This document shows positions 1 to 7,762 of a DNA stretch of 64,000 bases, piece by piece; the first letter of the stretch is position 1; each line of letters opens with the position of its first letter. The stretch lies in contig NZ_JACYXI010000005.1 of NCBI RefSeq assembly GCF_014842915.1, forward strand, positions 124,001 to 188,000, given 5' to 3'. Below the pieces are notes generated by a model, which made no database searches, had not been told where the DNA came from, and saw only the letters and a list, made by a program, of their open reading frames with translations. Both the position numbers and the translations under genes were made by a program. The DNA comes from Roseibium litorale (lineage in GTDB: Bacteria > Pseudomonadota > Alphaproteobacteria > Rhizobiales > Stappiaceae).

Positions 1-1187
1 AGCGCTTCGCCCGGATCGGGCAGGTCAGCGGAATAGGCCAGCCGGACCAGAACCATATCGGCAGCGGCCAGCGGCTTCGGCGCAGCCTGGACTTCCTGGA
101 TGCCCTTCAGGAGAATCTGCCAGGCCCGGGAAAGAAGCCGCATGGACAGCTTTCCGGCGAATTCCGCGCCGCGCACCCGTTCCGTCTCCGTCACGGACAC
201 ATCGTCGCCCGCCTTGGGCACGACCTTCATGCGGGTGACGAGATGGGTGAAATCGGCAAGGTCCGTCAGCACGACAGCCGGGTCTGCGCCAACGGCATAT
301 TGCTGCGCCAGCTCGTCCATGGCTTCGGCAATCCGCCCGGCCATGACGTGGCCGAAAAGATCGATCACCCGCGCCCGGTCCGCAAGGCCCAGCATCTGAC
401 GCACGTCCGCCGCCTCGATAGCGCCAGCGCCATGGGCCATGGCCTGATCCAGCAGGGACAGGGAATCACGGGCAGAGCCTTCGCCGGCCCGGGCAATCAG
501 CGTCAGCGCCTCATCGGAAATGGTGATCTGCTCCGCATCGGAAATACGCCGCAGGAGGCCAATCAGCTTGGGCTGCTCGATCCGGCGCAGGTCGAACCGC
601 TGACAGCGGGACAGGACCGTGACCGGAACCTTACGGATTTCCGTGGTCGCAAAAATGAACTTCACATGCTCCGGCGGCTCTTCCAGCGTCTTCAAGAGAC
701 CGTTGAAGGCGGCGTTCGAGAGCATGTGCACTTCGTCGATGATGTAGACCTTGTAGCGGGCCGTCGCCGGACGGTAGCGGGCCGCGTCCGTGATCTCGCG
801 GATATCATTGATACCCGTGTGCGAAGCCGCATCCATCTCGATCACATCGACATGACGGCCTTCCATGATTGCCCGGCAATGGGTGCCTTCCTGGGTAAGA
901 CGCACCGTCGGCCTGTCCGCCTCGCCCGGAACCTCGTAATTGAGACCGCGCGCCAGAATGCGGGCGGTGGTGGTCTTGCCCACACCGCGCACCCCGGTCA
1001 GCATCCAGGCCTGAGCAATACGGCCCGTATCGAAAGCATTTTCCAGGGTTTGCACCATGGGTTCCTGCCCAACCAGATCCTCAAAGGTCTGGGGCCGGTA
1101 CTTGCGGGCGAGAACCCGGTAGGCGCTGTTCTGCGGGGCGGCGGCAGGTGCCGCGTCTCCAGCAGGCGGAAAGGCGATATCATCCAT
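1..1187 (-). CDS. dnaX: DNA polymerase III subunit gamma/tau (partial, 3' end outside window)
   Basis: Clamp-loader ATPase of the replicative polymerase. Only the first 395 or so codons are present; the gene runs off the left edge. Walker A GVRGVGKT is at residues 65-72, followed by the Walker B stretch IIDEVHMLS and the SRC sensor motif in SRCQRFDLRR. The zinc module expected after Walker A is degenerate: the region reads GLNYEVPGEA then a single Cys in THCRAI, instead of four cysteines; as I recall related Hyphomicrobiales proteins, this is common to them. The start is the ATG at 1187 giving MDDIAFPP. The SRP RNA gene lies upstream in the same orientation, a usual arrangement in this order. 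Confidence 0.95.
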   Translation of the reverse strand, partial: MDDIAFPPAGDAAPAAAPQNSAYRVLARKYRPQTFEDLVGQEPMVQTLENAFDTGRIAQAWMLTGVRGVGKTTTARILARGLNYEVPGEADRPTVRLTQEGTHCRAIMEGRHVDVIEMDAASHTGINDIREITDAARYRPATARYKVYIIDEVHMLSNAAFNGLLKTLEEPPEHVKFIFATTEIRKVPVTVLSRCQRFDLRRIEQPKLIGLLRRISDAEQITISDEALTLIARAGEGSARDSLSLLDQAMAHGAGAIEAADVRQMLGLADRARVIDLFGHVMAGRIAEAMDELAQQYAVGADPAVVLTDLADFTHLVTRMKVVPKAGDDVSVTETERVRGAEFAGKLSMRLLSRAWQILLKGIQEVQAAPKPLAAADMVLVRLAYSADLPDPGEA

Positions 1188-1342
1188 GGCGCGCACCTTA
1201 CCGTTTTTTGCAAAGCCCTGTCGCGGGGCTGGAGGATTTTTTTAGCCCCTGAGCAGCGGTTTATCCAAAGCGCAGCACGAGGCAAACGCCGGGCATGCGG
1301 ACGCCCTGCTTAGGCAACGCTTCGTAATGTGAGGAAGAAGGT

Positions 1343-1438
1343 GGGAGGCTGGACGGTGACCCGCGCCAAAATCTCGTTAGGGCTGCTTCCTTCCGGACCT
1401 GACCCGGTTGGCGAGTGGTACGTCCACGCCAACCTCCC
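1343..1438 (-). ncRNA. ffs: Signal recognition particle RNA, small bacterial (4.5S-like) type
   Basis: On the minus strand the sequence carries the nearly invariant SRP domain IV core GGTCAGGTCCGGAAGGAAGC (about 1380-1396), the binding site of Ffh. The ends pair as GGGAGG/CCTCCC (1433-1438 with 1343-1348), closing a hairpin of about 96 nt, the usual alphaproteobacterial size. The exact 5' and 3' ends are inferred from this closing stem and may be off by a few bases. Confidence 0.93.
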
Positions 1439-1444
1439 GAGCGC

Positions 1445-1475
1445 CTTATATCAGGATGAGCGGGGGTCTTGGCAA
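1445..1475 (-). promoter_or_regulatory. Putative promoter of the SRP RNA
   Basis: Read on the minus strand, a TTGCCA element (1470-1475) and TATAAG (1445-1450) lie 6-7 bases ahead of the first paired base of the SRP RNA, at the distance expected between a -10 box and a start site. The spacer is 19 bases, a little longer than ideal. Confidence 0.45.
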
Positions 1476-1706
1476 GAGGGATGGGCGTATTTCATGGTCG
1501 AAGGCGGGAAAAGGCCGGAATTCCGCCAAAATGGCAAGTTCACACGCTCCTGTTTTCCTCGCCGTCTCAGCTTTTTTCAGGGCTGGATCAAGCGGGAAAG
1601 TTGCAGCAGCGGAAATGCAATCCTGTCAGAAGTGATAAGTTGTCTCGCATTTCCGGCAATTCCTGTTGTACCTTCCTCTCGAAGTTTTTTACTGGCGGGT
1701 CCCCCC

Positions 1707-2117
1707 ATGAAGGCATTCGATATCAATCCGCGGCTTGAAGGCGACAGCCTGTTTGTCGCCGACCTTCCCCTGTGCGCCGTGCGCCTGATGAAGGACGCGA
1801 ACTATCCCTGGCTGATGCTCATCCCCCGCCGCGGCGACCTGATAGAGATCATCGATCTGTCCGACGACGACCAGTTACAGCTGATGCGGGAGGTAGCGCT
1901 CACAAGCAGGATCCTGAAAGCCGCGACCGATTGCGAGAAGATCAACGTGGGCGCCATTGGTAACATGGTCTCTCAGCTTCATGTGCATGTGGTCGCAAGG
2001 TTCCGCGACGATGCTGCCTGGCCCGCACCTGTCTGGGGCGCCGTGCCCTCCATCGCCTATGAAGGCGGCAAGGCCGAACGCCTGATCAGCACCCTGCAAG
2101 ACGCCTTCAACGCCTGA
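1707..2117 (+). CDS. HIT family nucleotide hydrolase/transferase
   Basis: A 136-residue protein of the histidine triad superfamily, which hydrolyses or transfers nucleotides through a His-AMP type intermediate. The signature is QLHVHVV at residues 90-96: the first triad position is Gln, the central catalytic His is H92 and the last H94. Length fits single-domain HIT proteins. The start ATG at 1707 is preferred over a much longer upstream reading frame because the family starts just before the MKAFDINPRL segment. nudC follows 39 bases downstream on the same strand, so the two nucleotide-processing genes may be cotranscribed. Substrate unknown. Confidence 0.85.
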   Translation: MKAFDINPRLEGDSLFVADLPLCAVRLMKDANYPWLMLIPRRGDLIEIIDLSDDDQLQLMREVALTSRILKAATDCEKINVGAIGNMVSQLHVHVVARFRDDAAWPAPVWGAVPSIAYEGGKAERLISTLQDAFNA

Positions 2118-2156
2118 GATTTCAAGCCAGATCCATTTCATTCAGGATATCCAGCC

Positions 2157-3107
2157 ATGACCGCAGGACAGGACGGGCTGCACCGTTCGCCCCATATCAT
2201 GAGTTTCATCGACAATACTCTGGACCGCCAGTCTGCTCTGCGCACGGATGCGGCCTGGTTGCGCGGCCGGTTCACCCGGCCCGACGCCGGTGTCGTTCTG
2301 CTGACACCAACACAGATTGTGCTGAACGCGGACGAGCCGCCCTCCATCCGTCATCGCCCGGAAAAGGCTCTGGTCCTGGGCGCAAAGCGGGAGGAAATGG
2401 TGTTTCTCGGCGAAGAGCCGGATGGCACACGCCCCTTATTTGCAGCCGCCCTGACCAAAAGCGAAGAGGACATTGAGGCCCTTCCAAATGTGACGGGCAT
2501 CGATTTGCGCACTCTGGCGCTTCAAGGCCTGCTGCCGAGCGAGGATATCAGCGCGCTTGCCCAGGCCCGCGCTATGGTTCACTGGCATCAGTCACACAAG
2601 TTCTGCTCCCGCTGCGGTCATGCTTCCGTGATGGCGGAGGGCGGCTACCGGCGTGACTGCCCGTCCTGCGGCAGCCAGCACTTCCCGCGCACCGATCCCG
2701 TTGTGATCATGCTTGTCACCCATGGTGACAAGGCCCTGCTTGGCCGTCCGCCGCGCCTTGCCCCCGGCATTTTCACCACGCTGGCCGGTTTCATGGAGCC
2801 GGGCGAAACCATTGAGCAGGCCGTCCGCCGCGAAACCATGGAAGAGGCCGGCATCTCAGTTGGAGACGTCAAGCTCGTTGCCAACCAGCCATGGCCCTTC
2901 CCGGCCAATCTCATGCTCGGCTGTACCGGCGAAGCGACTTCCACGGAAATCAACATGGACGATGACGAGCTGGAGGCCTGCCGCTGGTGCCCGCGCGAGG
3001 AAGTCCAGCAGATGATTGATGGCACGCATCCCGCAGGGGACCGGGTGCCACCTCCCATCTCCATTGCCTATCAGCTGATTTCCGGCTGGATCAACGGACA
3101 CTATTGA
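2157..3107 (+). CDS. nudC: NAD(+) diphosphatase / NADH pyrophosphatase, Nudix family
   Basis: Cleaves NAD(H) to NMN(H) and AMP, and in E. coli also removes NAD caps from RNA. 316 residues. Four zinc-ribbon cysteines are at C150, C153, C168 and C171. The Nudix box starts at G211, with E217, R225-E226 and E229-E230 in the canonical positions, followed by NQPWPFPAN, which matches the SQPWPFPxS motif diagnostic for NudC. An AGGATA ribosome-binding site lies 7 bases before the ATG at 2157. It sits between the HIT gene and a phosphatase-fold gene on the same strand. Confidence 0.95.
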   Translation: MTAGQDGLHRSPHIMSFIDNTLDRQSALRTDAAWLRGRFTRPDAGVVLLTPTQIVLNADEPPSIRHRPEKALVLGAKREEMVFLGEEPDGTRPLFAAALTKSEEDIEALPNVTGIDLRTLALQGLLPSEDISALAQARAMVHWHQSHKFCSRCGHASVMAEGGYRRDCPSCGSQHFPRTDPVVIMLVTHGDKALLGRPPRLAPGIFTTLAGFMEPGETIEQAVRRETMEEAGISVGDVKLVANQPWPFPANLMLGCTGEATSTEINMDDDELEACRWCPREEVQQMIDGTHPAGDRVPPPISIAYQLISGWINGHY

Positions 3108-3144
3108 CCCGCAGAGATAGCCCCTTGCAGCACCGGAGCGCTTC

Positions 3145-3726
3145 ATGAGCCTATGTGTCTATCTCACCCACCCGCAGGTGATGATTGATCCGGAGATTCC
3201 GGTGCCGGACTGGGGTCTTTCGGAGCTGGGCCGCAAGCGCGCGGCCCTGGCTCTGCTCCAGCCTTGGGCAGATGCGATCCATCTCGTGATCTCCAGCGAG
3301 GAGCGGAAGGCCATCGAGACGGCAGAGATCTTCGCAAGCGGGCACAACCTGGCCGTCACCATCGAAGAAGGTCTGCACGAGAACGACCGCTCCGCGACCG
3401 GGTTCCTGCCACCAGAGGAATTCGAGCAGGTGGCCGATCAGTTTTTTGCCAATCCGACTGAAAGTATTCGCGGCTGGGAGACGGCAGAAGATGCGCAGAC
3501 CCGCATTGTCTCGCGGGTGATCGAATGCCTGAAAGGTATTCCGCGCGAATTGCCGGTCCTGTTCACCGGACATGGCGGCGTCGGCACCTTGCTGAAATGC
3601 CATCTGATGAACACGCCGATTTCCCGCAGACATGATCAGCTTGGCGGCGGCGGATGCTGGTATTCCTTCTCCCGCGATGCCTTGTGGCAGCGCAATGCGG
3701 GACCGCTCGACTGGACAGCGCTTTAG
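3145..3726 (+). CDS. Histidine phosphatase superfamily protein with atypical N-terminal motif
   Basis: 193 residues with a histidine-phosphatase layout: an N-terminal YLTHPQV segment, SSEERKAIETAE, which corresponds to the SxxxRAxxTA region, and a C-terminal TGHGGVGTLL carrying the second catalytic His. The canonical RHG triad is THP here, so the Arg that normally contacts phosphate is absent while the nucleophile His (H9) remains. Activity may therefore be altered. Starts 37 bases after nudC and is probably in the same transcription unit. Substrate unknown. Confidence 0.7.
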   Translation: MSLCVYLTHPQVMIDPEIPVPDWGLSELGRKRAALALLQPWADAIHLVISSEERKAIETAEIFASGHNLAVTIEEGLHENDRSATGFLPPEEFEQVADQFFANPTESIRGWETAEDAQTRIVSRVIECLKGIPRELPVLFTGHGGVGTLLKCHLMNTPISRRHDQLGGGGCWYSFSRDALWQRNAGPLDWTAL

Positions 3727-3805
3727 GAGCTCCCCGGGGAGACCACGCGGCGTCTCAAGGCCGTGTGTGATAGGCTGCAACGGAATCAGTTCACCGGAGC
3801 CCCGT

Positions 3806-5014
3806 ATGCCGAGACGCCTTGCCGCCCTGTTCCTTGCCCTGACCGCTGTCCTTTTTTCCGGCTTTGCCCAGGCAGGTCCGCATGACGCAGCTTTCAAGAG
3901 CTTTCTGGAAAACACGGTCGTTCCGGCAGCACGGAAGGCAGGCGTTTCCAGCACGACGTTGCAGCGGGAGCTGAAGGGACTGTCGCCGGACACTAGCCTG
4001 CCCGGCCTCGTCGGCCCCGGCGGCAAGGGCGCCCCACCCAAGATCAACTTCCAGGCTGAGTTCCGCGCACCGGCCAATTATTTCAAGGAAAGTGCCTTCA
4101 ACGCGCTGGCGAACTCCGGCCGGCGGCTGATCCAGAAGCACAGCCGCACGCTGGCCGCATTGGAAAAGCAATATGGCGTTCCGGGCCGCATCGTGGTGGC
4201 GGTCTGGGCGCGGGAATCGGGTTATGGAGGTGCAAAGATCCCCTATGATGCGATCCGCGTTCTGGCGACCCGCGCCTTCATGGGTGAGCGCCCGGATTAT
4301 TTCCTAGGCGAACTGGTGGCGGCTCTTCAAATCCTGGAGCGGGGCGACATCAGCCGTTCGGGCATGAAAAGCTCTTGGGGCGGCGCCATGGGCCAGCCCC
4401 AGTTCATGCCCTCCAGCTTTCTGAAGTATGCCGTCGATTTCGACGGTGACGGCCACCGCAACATCTGGGGCTCCGAAGCAGATACGCTCGCCTCGATCGC
4501 GCATTACCTATCAGCACACGGCTGGGTGCGCGGCCGGGACTGGGGTTACGAGGCAGTCATTCCGGACAGCGTTTCCTGCACCCGCGAAGGGCCGGATATG
4601 CGCCAGCCAGTTTCCAACTGGGTCGCGGAAGGGGTGACCCGCGCCAATGGCAAGCCGTTTCCGGATTTCGAGCTCTCGCGCCCCGGCAACATCCTGATGC
4701 CGGCAGGCCGCTATGGCCCGGCCTTCATTGCGACGGAAAATTTCTACGTCATCAAGGAATACAACGAGAGCGACGTCTATGCGCTCTTCATCGGCCACCT
4801 GGCTGACCGCTATGGCTCGAATGCCGGGTTCATCACGCCCTGGAAACCGACCCGCGAGACCACCCGTGGTGCCGTCCGGACCTTGCAGCAGGCACTGGAG
4901 GCCAAGGGCTATGACGTGGGCGGGACCGATGGCCTGATCGGTTACAAGACGCGCCGCTCCATCGGCAAGGACCAGGAAGCGGGAGGCTATTTCGCCACCT
5001 GCTGGGTGGGGTGA
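3806..5014 (+). CDS. Lytic murein transglycosylase, MltB type
   Basis: Periplasmic peptidoglycan hydrolase that cleaves the MurNAc-GlcNAc bond with formation of 1,6-anhydroMurNAc. 402 residues from the ATG at 3806. A Sec signal peptide covers about residues 1-23 (cleavage after FAQA). The SLT_2 catalytic domain includes VWARESGYGG with catalytic Glu E137 and GAMGQPQFMPSSF. A PG_binding_1 domain occupies about residues 330-380 (LQQALEAKGY ... GGTDGLIG). The annotated start skips an upstream in-frame extension because the signal peptide begins at MPRRLAAL. There is no lipobox, so it is probably soluble rather than a lipoprotein. Confidence 0.92.
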   Translation: MPRRLAALFLALTAVLFSGFAQAGPHDAAFKSFLENTVVPAARKAGVSSTTLQRELKGLSPDTSLPGLVGPGGKGAPPKINFQAEFRAPANYFKESAFNALANSGRRLIQKHSRTLAALEKQYGVPGRIVVAVWARESGYGGAKIPYDAIRVLATRAFMGERPDYFLGELVAALQILERGDISRSGMKSSWGGAMGQPQFMPSSFLKYAVDFDGDGHRNIWGSEADTLASIAHYLSAHGWVRGRDWGYEAVIPDSVSCTREGPDMRQPVSNWVAEGVTRANGKPFPDFELSRPGNILMPAGRYGPAFIATENFYVIKEYNESDVYALFIGHLADRYGSNAGFITPWKPTRETTRGAVRTLQQALEAKGYDVGGTDGLIGYKTRRSIGKDQEAGGYFATCWVG

Positions 5015-5051
5015 GGCTCAGACCCGAGACTTGTCCTCCGGTCCACAGCCG

Positions 5052-6584
5052 TCAGCTCATCAGATGCAGCACGCCGTTTTCGTCAAAGGCATAGTCGAAG
5101 GTGAACCACTTCTTCACCTCGCTGCCGCTTTCGATCCGGAAGGCGGCAATCAGCCGGTCACCATCCGTCTTGACGTAGATCGACCCGTAGACGCTGACGT
5201 TGCTGCGCCCCAGAACCCAGATATCGTCAATGATCTTGTTGCGCAGCTTCTCCGTGGGAGACTCGGCAAGCTTGAGCACCTTGTCGGTCAAGCCACGGAC
5301 GAGCTTCTCGTCCTCGGCCTCCCGGGTCGATCTTTGCAGCTCTGTCGACAAGATCACAGGCCGCTTTCCGCGGCCAGTGCGCCCGAGACGCCCCAGCAGA
5401 TCCGGGCGCGGGTGGACATGACCTTCCTCGTCCCCTGACGAAATGACAAACGCTCCCGGGTTAACGGCCTGCAGGAAGGCATCCGTGACCTTTTCCGACC
5501 CGTGGTGGCAGACCTTCATCAAATCCGCCGAAAACCAGTTCCGCGCTTCCATGATCATCTCGTCATAGATTCCGCTGTCCTCAGGCGGAAACCGGCTTCG
5601 GCCCGTGTACCGGGTCAGAAGAAATTTCTCCGCCTTTTCGTTCAGGTCACCGCCGAACAGGACCTTGAATTTCTTGTAGTGCAGCCGCAACAGGACCGAA
5701 TGGCCGTTCTTGGTTTCACCGTAGCTGCCCAGTTTCCGGAGCCTGGGCTTCCCCGCCGCATCCGGCTCCGCAACCGGTCCGAGGACTTCGATCTGATACA
5801 GGCGCCCATCGGAAGGCGCGAAACCGGGCAGCCATGTCCGGCCGTCTTCCTTCTGCCCATGCTCCGTAGACAACATTGAAAAATTGCCGACATTCGGATT
5901 TTCCAATGCAGCGCGCATGACCTTCGGGAAAAGAAACCTGCCAGGATCCGCGCCGCCGCCGAAATGCTGCTCAATCTCCTGGCGGCCAAGAGCCAGGTCT
6001 TCAGCATATTTGATTCCCGTCTGGGGATCCGCCTTCAGACCACCGATCTTGTCGAACGTGCCTTTGACCGGCCGCTCAACAAGACCGTTGTGATAGACGT
6101 GCTTGAAACCAAAGCCCTTGTTTCCGAAGATCTGCTCAAAACCGCCGTAGTGATCCTCATCAGGATGAGTCAGGACCGCCGCGTGAAAGCGGAAGGCATC
6201 GTCCTTGTAGCTCTTGAACCGGCCCTTGAGGAACATGGACATATGTTCCGAGATACCGGCATCTATGACGATCACGGCCTCCCCCTCGCCCCGCTCGGGC
6301 GTGATCAGCACACAGCCGTCCCCTTGCCCCACATCCAGGAAGACAACCTCTAGGGGCCTGGTTCCGGACGTATGGGCCTTGGGGATGTAAAGCGTCTGCC
6401 GCTTGGCGGCATTCTTCGGTGCCCAGATGACCCGCAGCCAGCCATCGGCCTCCTCACCGTCCACATTCAGCCAATCTCCCCAGAGCACCTGAAGGGCCTT
6501 GGTCTTGCGGTTTTCCCGGTAGAGATAGGTCTTGACGCTGTTTCCGGTCTTGTCCTGCGGCAGTCCGACAAAACAATGCTGCAT
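5052..6584 (-). CDS. Stand-alone ComEC-like metallo-beta-lactamase-fold hydrolase with N-terminal SH3-like region
   Basis: 510 residues. An N-terminal segment of about 75 residues (VLWGDWLNV, GWLRVIW) resembles a bacterial SH3-like fold. It is followed by an MBL domain of the ComEC/Rec2 type: LDVGQGDG (83-90), THPDEDH (139-145), FGGDL (310-314) and CHHGSE (359-364). No transmembrane segments are seen, so it is not a DNA-uptake channel. These MBL domains are metal-dependent hydrolases of phosphodiesters or nucleotides, but the substrate here is unknown. The start at 6584 is chosen for the AAAGGGGAAAGG purine tract just before it. Divergent from the patatin gene, with which it shares a 141-bp intergenic region carrying an inverted repeat. 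Confidence 0.8.
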   Translation of the reverse strand: MQHCFVGLPQDKTGNSVKTYLYRENRKTKALQVLWGDWLNVDGEEADGWLRVIWAPKNAAKRQTLYIPKAHTSGTRPLEVVFLDVGQGDGCVLITPERGEGEAVIVIDAGISEHMSMFLKGRFKSYKDDAFRFHAAVLTHPDEDHYGGFEQIFGNKGFGFKHVYHNGLVERPVKGTFDKIGGLKADPQTGIKYAEDLALGRQEIEQHFGGGADPGRFLFPKVMRAALENPNVGNFSMLSTEHGQKEDGRTWLPGFAPSDGRLYQIEVLGPVAEPDAAGKPRLRKLGSYGETKNGHSVLLRLHYKKFKVLFGGDLNEKAEKFLLTRYTGRSRFPPEDSGIYDEMIMEARNWFSADLMKVCHHGSEKVTDAFLQAVNPGAFVISSGDEEGHVHPRPDLLGRLGRTGRGKRPVILSTELQRSTREAEDEKLVRGLTDKVLKLAESPTEKLRNKIIDDIWVLGRSNVSVYGSIYVKTDGDRLIAAFRIESGSEVKKWFTFDYAFDENGVLHLMS

Positions 6585-6643
6585 CGCCTTTCCCCTTTGA
6601 AACGCCTGGCTACATGCAGTGGGCACAAGCTGGCAGAATTAAC

Positions 6644-6691
6644 CTTGCGTTAGCTATCGCCAAGGTGGCATCATCAGAAAACTAACGCAAG
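6644..6691. promoter_or_regulatory. Perfect 10-bp inverted repeat in the divergent MBL/patatin promoter region
   Basis: CTTGCGTTAG at 6644-6653 and its exact reverse complement CTAACGCAAG at 6682-6691, separated by 28 bases. The repeat lies midway between the two divergent start codons. It could be an operator for a regulator that controls both genes; no regulator gene is adjacent. Confidence 0.6.
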
Positions 6692-6725
6692 AGTGGGCGT
6701 CTCAGGCCGCAGGGGAGATCAGCTG

Positions 6726-7742
6726 ATGGCGATCCGGATAGATGGCGAGGAGCGGCGGATTGGACTTGCCTTGTCAGGCGGCGGGTTCCGGGCAGCCGCG
6801 TTTCATCTGGGCACCTTCCGCAAGTTGAAGGAACTGGGCCTGCTGGACCGTATCGACCTTTTTTCCTGCGTCAGCGGAGGAAGCATAGCAGGTGCGTTTC
6901 TCTGCACCCATTGGGGGCAGCCGGATGTGCTGGACCGTCTTGAGACGTATCTGCGCACCAAGTCGATCGCCATCTCCTCTGTACTCGGCGGCTTTATCAG
7001 CCCGTTTTCCACCCGTCTGGAGAAGCTTGCTGACACTTATGAACGCGATCTTTTTGGCACCGCCACTCTTGCCAGCCTTCAGGATGGCCCCCGTATCTAT
7101 CTCAACGCAACCAACCTGGCCTCTGGCAATATGTTCTTCTTTGTGGCGGGGGGAGGCGCAAATGAAGACATCATGCTGGGAGAACATGAACTCGGACAGG
7201 TTCCCGCAAAGACCTACCCAATCTCCAGGGCAGTGGCCGCCTCCTCCGCCTTCCCGCCCGTGTTCCCGCCGCTAACGCTCGACCAGACGATCTTTCCCAA
7301 CAGCTTGACCGACTACGTCAGCCTGACCGACGGCGGGGTCTATGACAATCTCGGGGTCAATCCCCTGCTGCGCATGGAGCGCAATCACTTGAGCTACGCC
7401 ATCGTCAGCGACGGCGGAAAGCCCTTCTCGATTGACCCCGATCCGACAGAATCCGGCACAATCGTCCTCAAAGAAGCAATCAACATCCTGATGGAGCAGG
7501 TTCGAGGTCTGCAGTTCCAGCGCTTGGAACTGGCCCATGCCGCCGGACGAGGACCGAAGCCTATGTGGTTCTCCATCGACGCGGATGAAAAGGGCAAACT
7601 TGCTCAGGATGCCGCCTTCGCATCCTCGATCTCAACCAACCTTAAGGCTCTGACGGAGACCGAGCTAGCCGTACTGACCCGGCACGCCGGAGCACTATGC
7701 GAGGCCCGCATCCGAAAATATGCGCCAGAGCTTCTGGGCTAA
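6726..7742 (+). CDS. Patatin-like phospholipase
   Basis: 338 residues with a Ser-Asp catalytic dyad: oxyanion-hole motif SGGGFR at 17-22, nucleophile elbow CVSGG with Ser50 and active-site DGG at 202-204. The first position of the GxSxG elbow is Cys. Family members are acyl hydrolases acting on phospholipids. No signal peptide or membrane segment is evident, so it is likely cytoplasmic, facing the inner membrane. The start at 6726 follows AGGGGAGA at 6711-6718; an upstream in-frame GTG at 6693 has no comparable site and falls next to the inverted repeat. Patatins of this kind serve as membrane-damaging effectors in some anti-phage systems, but no signal-producing cyclase is nearby. Confidence 0.85.
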   Translation: MAIRIDGEERRIGLALSGGGFRAAAFHLGTFRKLKELGLLDRIDLFSCVSGGSIAGAFLCTHWGQPDVLDRLETYLRTKSIAISSVLGGFISPFSTRLEKLADTYERDLFGTATLASLQDGPRIYLNATNLASGNMFFFVAGGGANEDIMLGEHELGQVPAKTYPISRAVAASSAFPPVFPPLTLDQTIFPNSLTDYVSLTDGGVYDNLGVNPLLRMERNHLSYAIVSDGGKPFSIDPDPTESGTIVLKEAINILMEQVRGLQFQRLELAHAAGRGPKPMWFSIDADEKGKLAQDAAFASSISTNLKALTETELAVLTRHAGALCEARIRKYAPELLG

Positions 7743-7762
7743 GGTAGAACAGGTAAAACGTA

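Noticed and set aside
5052-7742. CBASS defence system at the patatin gene
   Set aside because: No CD-NTase, ubiquitin-like conjugation or HORMA/TRIP13 gene nearby; only the effector-like patatin is present.
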